A DNA stretch of 64,000 nucleotides, from assembly GCA_000733355.1 (NCBI GenBank), contig JNVV01000002.1, forward strand, positions 1,467,590 to 1,531,589, given 5' to 3'. A model generated the notes under the pieces. The model was not told the DNA's origin. It did no database searches and saw only the letters and a program-made list of their open reading frames with translations. Below, one piece after another: positions 57,556 through 64,000 of the stretch; position 1 is the first letter of the stretch; each line of letters starts with the position of its first letter. Source of the DNA: Falciphora oryzae. Taxonomy: Eukaryota; Ascomycota; Sordariomycetes; Magnaporthales; Magnaporthaceae. A program made the translations under genes and the position numbers.

Positions 57556-58797
57556 ATGTCGACGCAGACAAAGCCCACCACCAAGACCTTCGGCAAGTCG
57601 AGCCGGACGGTGCCTCACCACTCCCAGAAGGCCCAGAAGTGGTACCCAGCGACCGACGATGCCGGCCCCCGGAAGGTAAGCCGACCGATGCATTGACATG
57701 TCGCACACCTGTCTCCTCGCTGCCGGCTTGCTTGGGATTCTGTGGCGGACGGGCCGCTTGAGAGGATTGGGGGGGACTGCACGATGACTCGGCACTTGGA
57801 GAGGGCGGGGGTCTGCACTTTGCTTGCGGTGCAGCAAGCGACCCTCCCGCCTGCGCTGCTGGGGAGGGAAAGAGACGCCGCCAGAAGAAGGAAAAGAATG
57901 AGGGGGGACAAGACGGGAGGGCTGAGCCCGAGAGGACTTGAGCCTGGGACGAATTGGATAGTGCGCCTTGCGCCGGCCAGCGAACGAAGTCGACAACGAC
58001 TACAGCGGGCGGCGGCGGCAGAAACGGCGGCGACGGTGGCAGCGAGGGTGGCGAGGACGGCCGCGGCGGCAGTCTCCCTCCCTAGCAAACATACGAGCAC
58101 GCGCACACGCACAAAGTCTCCCCGCAGTCAGTCACTAACACTCACCCGAAAATGCAGGTCCGCAAGGCCGTCCGTCCCTGGACGCCGCGCAAGTCTCTGG
58201 AGCCCGGCACCGTCCTGATTCTCCTCGCCGGCCGGTTCCGTGGCAAGCGCGTTGTTCTCTTGAAGTCCCTCGACCAGGGTGTCCTCCTCGTTACCGGTCC
58301 CTTCAAGATCAATGGCGTGCCCCTGCGCAGGGTTAACGCCAGATACGTCATCGCGACGTCGCAGAAGGTCGACCTGTCTGGCCTGGACGAGCAGAAGATC
58401 GAGGAGGTTTCGCAACCCAAGTACTTCACCGCCGACAAGGCCAAGGAGAAGGCTAGCGAGGAGGCCTTCTTCAAGCAGGGAGAGAAGCCAGAGGTGCGTC
58501 GCCCATGCATGGGACCAGACGGATCCATCTCCTTCTCGCTTATTTGCTTTTTTTTTTTTTTTTTTTTTGATCTCCGCCCCGTATACAGGCAGTGCCATAG
58601 TTCTAGCCGTATCAAGAAGCTGACCCTTTTCGCCCCTCCAACAGAAGAAGGAGGTTAACAGCACCCGGGCCGCGGACCAGAAGGCGATCGATAAGGCCCT
58701 GATCGCCAACATCAAGAAGGTCGACCTTCTCGCCTCTTACCTGGCCTCCTCTTTCAGCCTCCGCAAGGGCGACAAGCCCCACGAGATGAAGTGGTAG
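57556..58797 (+). CDS. RPL6: 60S ribosomal protein eL6
   Basis: Exons 57556-57675, 58158-58493 and 58645-58797, giving 202 aa. It is a structural protein of the large subunit. The N terminus [19 protein letters not shown] is basic. After intron 1 come [38 protein letters not shown], the KOW-like SH3 barrel with GRFRGKRVV, then [22 protein letters not shown], all family hallmarks. The C terminus ends [10 protein letters not shown]. Intron 1 is long for this genome (482 nt) and GC-rich. Intron 2 holds a 21-T tract in its middle. I looked for box C/D elements in intron 1 and found no convincing pair. Confidence 0.95.
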
Positions 58798-59196
58798 GCG
58801 GGGAAACAAGAGGGGGGAGGTGCATCGGGTTTACTGGATGGGGCTCGGCGCGTGCGATTTTTCTTGCAGTGGATGATGGGCTGGTATGGCTTTGTTTGGC
58901 CAATTGCATCCGGACGTTGAAAGGGTTTGGTCCATTCTGGCGTCTGTAATCGAGGTTTACACAGTCAACAAGAACAAAAAGATCCGGATCTTCCATGGGG
59001 TTATGGTCACACAGCAGGGCATCTTTTGGTTCTTTTGGGTTCTCTTGAAGCTAGAGCTATCGAACTTCTTCTACTCGGGCGCCATCTGGCGACGTCTCCA
59101 TTGCTGGTGAAATCACGCCCGTCTTGTGTCGGGGAGGCGGCGGCTTGATATGCAATACGCACGCGAGCCGAACCGAATGCCAAGACCCTTTTCTCC
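58798..59196. other. Convergent intergenic, RPL6 / DPP3
   Basis: 399 bp between stop codons, presumably the two 3' UTRs. No other feature is seen. Confidence 0.45.
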
Positions 59197-61596
59197 TCAA
59201 GCCTCACGGTCCGCCCAGGACTGGATCATGCCCTCTGGGGTCGCGTCGTACTCCTTGAGCGTCACCTGACCAGTGGCCTCGTCCAGGTACGTGTTTGCCT
59301 GGACAAAGACCTTTCGGGGCTGCTTGTTCTCTAGGACCACGTCCCGTACCTTAGTACCCCAGTACTCGAGGCCGACGGATGACATGTCCTGGAAGAATTT
59401 GGTACCCGTCTCAACATCGGCCGTGGACTTGTAGATGTGAATCTTTTGCAGGAAGTCGCCCACAGCCTTCCTTCCGGCCGTCAGGATCTTGGATCGGTCG
59501 AGTTTGATGGTGAGGTCCGAGAGGTCGTCCTTGGAGTGCACAAGTTTGCAGAAGTCATCTCCGGCCTCGAGGAAGCACTTGAGGATGGCAAACCGGGCCT
59601 GGCAGTGCGGTTGGCCCCACTTCTGGCTCTTGGGGTCCCAGAATTCCACAGAAATTAGGCCCATTCGGGCCATGCTCAGATACGATGCATAAAGGACGTC
59701 ACCTGCTTCGCCGTTCATGTCAACGCTCCCGTCCCCGAAGCCGAAGATCTTGAGAACAGGAAACTCGCAACTATCCCGGCAAAACTGTTAGCCCCGATGA
59801 CTTCTAACCGTCAGACTGGCGTCCAACCTCGGGCCGCGAAGTACGCGACAACTTACCCAAGATACATAGCGACGAGTTCAGCTCGGCACTCCTCGTAGGC
59901 CCCAGCCAGTCCGCCAAAGACGGAGCTCCAAGTCTGGCCCGGTTTGTACTGTAACGATTAAGTCTTTGGGGTTAGTATACACTTCCTCGTAGAGAGGTCC
60001 CGCCGCGCATGTAAGAAAAAAAAAAAAAAAAAAAAAAAGGAGGAAGACAACATAACTAACCCAAGTGGTGACAGGCTTGTTGGTAATCGGGCTGACGGGG
60101 GGATTTTGGATATCAAAGTTGTACTGGCTAGGAGCCGTCTCCTGGAGTAGCTTGCCACAGCCATGTCCGGTGAGCTCGTGGAGACCGACCTGGACCTCGA
60201 ACGAGTCGTCCCGATACTTCTTGTACAGCTCAAGATCTTCCTCGGCGATGAAGGGGATCTTCTCGTTGGGGGCCTTGGCACTCATGACATTGCCCAGGCT
60301 CACGTTTTTGAAGCCGTCGGTCTGTCTAATGTCGTCGTAGTTGGGGATGTTGATGCCGGCCGGGATGCCAGAGCCGCAGAAGGTCAGGACCTCGAGCGAG
60401 GTGAAGTCGGGTGAGAGGAATTTGTCCTTCTCAAAGTCCTTGGACCAGGGCAGGATGGGGATCAGGGATGGGGCCGCGTCGACAAGAGCACCAAACGCAC
60501 GTGTCCTCTCAAGGTTCACCATGGCAGCGAAGCCCTCCCACTCACCCCTCACGCCGGCAGGGTCCCTGTAGGTCTCGATGAATCCGATGTTGCACTCAAC
60601 CATCGGGCCCTTGTCCCTGATCCATTGGCGCTGGCTCTCCTTGAAGGATTTCAGTGAACCGTTATCGAAGGAGGCGGCGTACGCCTTGTGCATCTTCTGC
60701 TGCGTCTCATTGTCGCTATTTTCGACTGCTTTGGTTATGTTCTGAGCGATGACAGCCATCTCGGCCGCGTAATCACCGTAAACGAGTTTGACGGTTTTGC
60801 CAGCCAGGAGCCCGCTGTCCAGCTTGAACTCCGTCTGGGTGCCTATGTCGCCACCGCCCGGAGGCACGGAGGTCTGGGCAGAAGCGATGAGAATCTCAAA
60901 GGCCTGGCCGTCGGCGGACTTGCGCACGCGCGTGTTCTCGGGCAGGAGCCCCTGGTCCTCGGAGAATTTGGCGATAGCGCCTATCTCCTCCTTGGTGATG
61001 TGAGGGGAGTCCGGATAGTAGGTGGTCAGGTGGCCATCCTCGGGAAAGCCCAGATGGAGCAGGCCGGGCTTGTCGACGGAGAAGATGGCGCCGTTGGTGG
61101 CCTTGTAGTGGCGATCCGCGGCGGGGTCGGTGGCAGCAAGGGCGGCCACGTCGCTCTCCCGGCAGCGGGGCAGGAACTTGGAGTCGCCAAAGCTCTTATA
61201 ATTGCCCGCGTTGCCTAGGAACTGCGCGGCGTAAGCGAGAAAGTGCGTGACGGCCTCATCGGACACGCCCGCCTTCTTGCCCAGGGCCTTCCAGTCGCCG
61301 GCAGCGGCCTTGTGCAAAGAAACGATGAGGTCGTAGATGGACTCGGCCTCTGGCGAGACCTGGCGCAGCACGATACGGTTCCCCGCCAAGGAAGCACTGT
61401 ATGCAGTCCGGTGTTAGCGGGCGGCACACCTGGATCCCTGTACACGATGTGCGCGTGTAGCGTACCGGCTTATGAAGTGAGCATATCGCTTCTGCTTGTC
61501 GGACAAGGAGTCAAAATGCTTTGCGATCTCAAGGCGGACAACGCTTGGGGGCGAGTCGGCCAGATAGCCCCTGAGCTCCTGTGCCGAAAGAGCCAT
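59197..61596 (-). CDS. DPP3: Dipeptidyl peptidase III (M49 metallopeptidase)
   Basis: Exons 61466-61596, 60061-61396, 59857-59948 and 59197-59770, giving 710 aa, the usual length. DPP III is a cytosolic zinc enzyme that removes dipeptides from short peptides. The start [20 protein letters not shown] fits the family, and joins read [36 protein letters not shown] and [15 protein letters not shown]. Zinc ligands and catalytic Glu lie in HELTGH near residue 455; the usual hexapeptide is HELLGH, so Thr replaces the second Leu. The third ligand is in [10 protein letters not shown] on exon 3. Other conserved pieces are [20 protein letters not shown] and LPCPF-region equivalents such as [21 protein letters not shown]. 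Intron 2 carries a 23-nt sense-strand T tract. Confidence 0.94.
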
Positions 61597-64000
61597 GGCG
61601 AAGGTAGCAAAGAAGCGCAGGCGGCGCGGGTGGGATGCACAAGCGAGAAGGGGGCGGGAACGGGGACCGGTTGGACAGGCAGTTATACCGAGTGTGTCGC
61701 CGTTGCTTGCGTGTGCAGAGTGCTGCACCAAGAACCGGCAGGTGAGGAGGGCCTGGCGGGTTTGGCAGAGCGTGGCACGATGCTGAAATCGCGAGCTGAC
61801 AGGAGCCCCTCACCGGGGCTCCTTGACCCGGGACCTAAGGTCTGAGGTCCCTCAGCGGCGGGCAGCCGGATGTGGGGTCGGGCGAGATGAGGGGTACCTT
61901 AGAGGAGGCTCCTGGTCATGGAGGGACGACGTACATCCATTGAAGCTTCCCCAGAACAGACGACGGTCAAGCCTCAAAATTGACGTTCGCCCAGCCCGCG
62001 TGCACAGGACCCACCCTGCTGTGACCTGCCCGGCTCCTGCCCACCTTTGGGGCTTGACACCACCCGCGTGCCAGGGTGTCGTCTCGTCTCCTAGAAACCC
62101 AAAGGAACAAAATAATTGTTCTGTCGTGTAACGTCCCGTCGTAGCGCCTGGCCTCACCTGCGTACGGCTCTGATAATCTCGATTTTTCTTCCACCGTTCA
62201 AAACATCTGCAAATCGGCTTTGTGCCCAATCCCTCAGTCTCGCTGACCCTCGTCTTTCCTCTCCCGCCGCCGTGTCACTCGACATTGAATGCCTGACTGC
62301 ACGGGTGCACTACTCCCCAAGACACCGGGCGCCCTAGAAGACAGTGTAGGTGTGTGGGTGCCTCCAGGGAGGCCTCAACTTCCCAAAGAGTCACGTCACC
62401 GCCTGACAGCCCGGTCGGTTCGATGGTGTTTGGGTAGCGCTCCCCCACTCCGCATGCAGCTCTATCTGTGCTCGCCGACACTCCCATGTCGTCATAGGGG
62501 GACGGGCTGATTCCCCAGGCCGTGGGCGGTCTCCATCGTCTGCAGGCGAGCCACGGGATGCACTCGGCGGCCACGGGTGGACCGTCTGCGGCCCTCACCG
62601 CACCGTCGGTAAAACTTTGTCTGGCCTCGGAGGGGATTGCTCCTTGTGCGCCCGTCCCATGAGGGTTGCTCAAGACTTCTGGCGCCTGCGTGTCTGGATT
62701 GTCGAATGCGGGGGTTCAAGACAGCCAATCCTCTAGCGCAGCCATAGCACAAGCTGTCTGCTTCACTGACACACGCCAGCACGGCGCCTTCGCCCTGCTG
62801 CGCATTGTCCAAACGGTTCGCCTTGGGCCAGGAATGGCCGGGCACGGCTCTCGTGTCTGCCATTGCCTCCTCGTTGACCGAAACGATATGCCCCGATGTT
62901 TGCGAGGCCTATACATGAAGTAACCGCAATCCCCACCTGTATTCATGGCCACAGATGATCCGCCATCTCTGTTCTCGACTGCCGTCGCGGGGCCCTTCAG
63001 CGTGGGCATCAGGCCATATCGTTAGTTGAGGCCCGGCGTCGGATCGGATCGGGTCGGTCGGCAGAATATTTGCGCGGACATTGATGGAAGCTGTCGAGGC
63101 ATTTGTTAACTCGATGGGCCACACGCCCGCCCCCCTCCTCCATCTTGGTTGGCTGGCGGTACCGAGCTCCCGCCCGTGTAGTGTATTATCCCTTTCCCCT
63201 TCCGTCATGAATGGAGGTATTCTCCCCCACACAAGAGACACAGACAACCACACCGCATCGTTTTTTTGCTCTGCACATGACATCTCTCCCTGGGGCTGTC
63301 GGCCCGCCATTGTATTCCCACTTTGCGGTTCCTGGATTTATCTAACCCGGAATCCGGAACGAAGGAACGGAGAGTTGGAGAAAGGGAAGCAAGAAAAGAG
63401 AGGGAAAACGAATTGGAAACGGGGCAGTGCAGGAGAACATGGCTCCCAAAGCGAAGAAAACGAGACAAGAGGCAGCCATGAGTTCAAGGGAAACGAGCAG
63501 GGGGGGACATTATATTGTTGCGACGAGCAAAGCAGCCGCCGGTCCGACCCAACGTGGCCACGTCACCGCCGCCCGTGCTCTGTCGTTCCGCAGTCGGGTG
63601 GAGAGGCTCGAGTGGGTAAGGTAGGTCTGGAAAAAAAGACGAGAAAAAAAAAAAGTCTGGGTCCTGGCCGTCATGCACCAAAACGCGTGCGGCTGTCGCC
63701 TTCTCGCGAGGTTAGCCCCCATGCGCTTTGCTTGGAACACCACCTGCAGCCCTCTGTCCGTCTGCACGCTGGCCATTGGCATCAGCAAGCGAGCACAAGA
63801 ACAAGCAACCAAAAGCACGCACGCGCAGCTTGCCTAGTCAAACGTCCGCTGCATTTCGCCGGCGTCCCTTGTGCTGCATGCGCTTGCATCGCTGGTTGCC
63901 TGCCGGCCTTGACCTTGACTGCTTGAGGTTCCCTCTTCCCAAAGGCAAGGCAGCGGAGCAACCCCTGGAATCCCGGAGAAGCAAGGAGGCGGGCATTACA
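61597..64000. other. Right-hand region without a recognised gene
   Basis: About 2.4 kb upstream of DPP3 to the window edge. The longest frame (63084-63926, plus strand) has a non-homologous, Lys/Arg/Ser-rich product without motifs, and I do not accept it. A gene starting beyond the window could place its promoter here. Confidence 0.45.

Noticed and set aside
57676..58157. snoRNA hosted in RPL6 intron 1
   Set aside because: The intron is long enough and ribosomal protein introns often host snoRNAs, but I found no paired C/D boxes or H/ACA hairpins that I could defend.
63084..63926. 281-codon plus-strand frame near the window edge
   Set aside because: The tracked start is TTG; the first ATG is the next codon. 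The product lacks hydrophobic periodicity or motifs.

Overview
The window is nuclear DNA of a filamentous ascomycete, most likely a Sordariomycete. The evidence is GC-rich coding sequence, short GT-AG introns of about 55-150 nt with CTAAC or CTGAC branch points, a CYP51B-type sterol demethylase, and promoters rich in CCTACCTAGG-type motifs. It reads as ordinary housekeeping chromosome arm, not a biosynthetic cluster or prophage-like island. I resolved 22 protein-coding genes, most of them spliced. Exon joins were set by reading frame, GT/AG dinucleotides, branch points and continuity of conserved protein motifs. I recognised no tRNA, rRNA, snRNA or CRISPR array. A 63-base run of N at 19503-19565 is an assembly gap.

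Layout. 0-9 kb: class I alpha-mannosidase (-), ATG10 (+), U2 snRNP B'' (-), Arp2/3 subunit ARPC1 (+), HIS1 (-). 10-17 kb: a DUF3074 protein (-), CYP51B (-), and a type II membrane protein with an HVRRGD fucosyltransferase-like motif (-). 19-33 kb: KIP2-type kinesin (-), an STK19-like winged-helix protein (-), and a seven-exon SLC26/STAS/cNMP transporter resembling yeast Vsb1 (-). 33.3-34.2 kb: a 919-bp DNA transposon-like element with 171-bp terminal inverted repeats and TA target duplication. 35-44 kb: PSF1 (-), eEF1B-alpha (-), mitochondrial HSP78 (+), ARF1 (-). 46-64 kb: EMP24 (+), a DUF3405 protein (-), a DUF5519 protein with a 13-nt microexon (+), CUS2/Tat-SF1 (+), RPN13 (-), ribosomal protein eL6 (+), dipeptidyl peptidase III (-), then about 2.4 kb without a recognisable gene.

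The genes do not form one pathway. Themes recur: splicing (U2B'' and CUS2, both U2 snRNP factors), ER-Golgi traffic and glycosylation (mannosidase, ARF1, EMP24, HVRRGD protein), translation (eEF1B, eL6), and proteostasis (HSP78, RPN13, DPP III, ATG10). Several pairs are divergent and share an intergenic promoter region: mannosidase/ATG10, U2B''/ARPC1, eEF1B/HSP78, ARF1/EMP24, DUF3405/DUF5519, RPN13/eL6. The most distinctive non-genic item is the inverted-repeat element at 33271-34189. I did not find a clear new multi-gene system.
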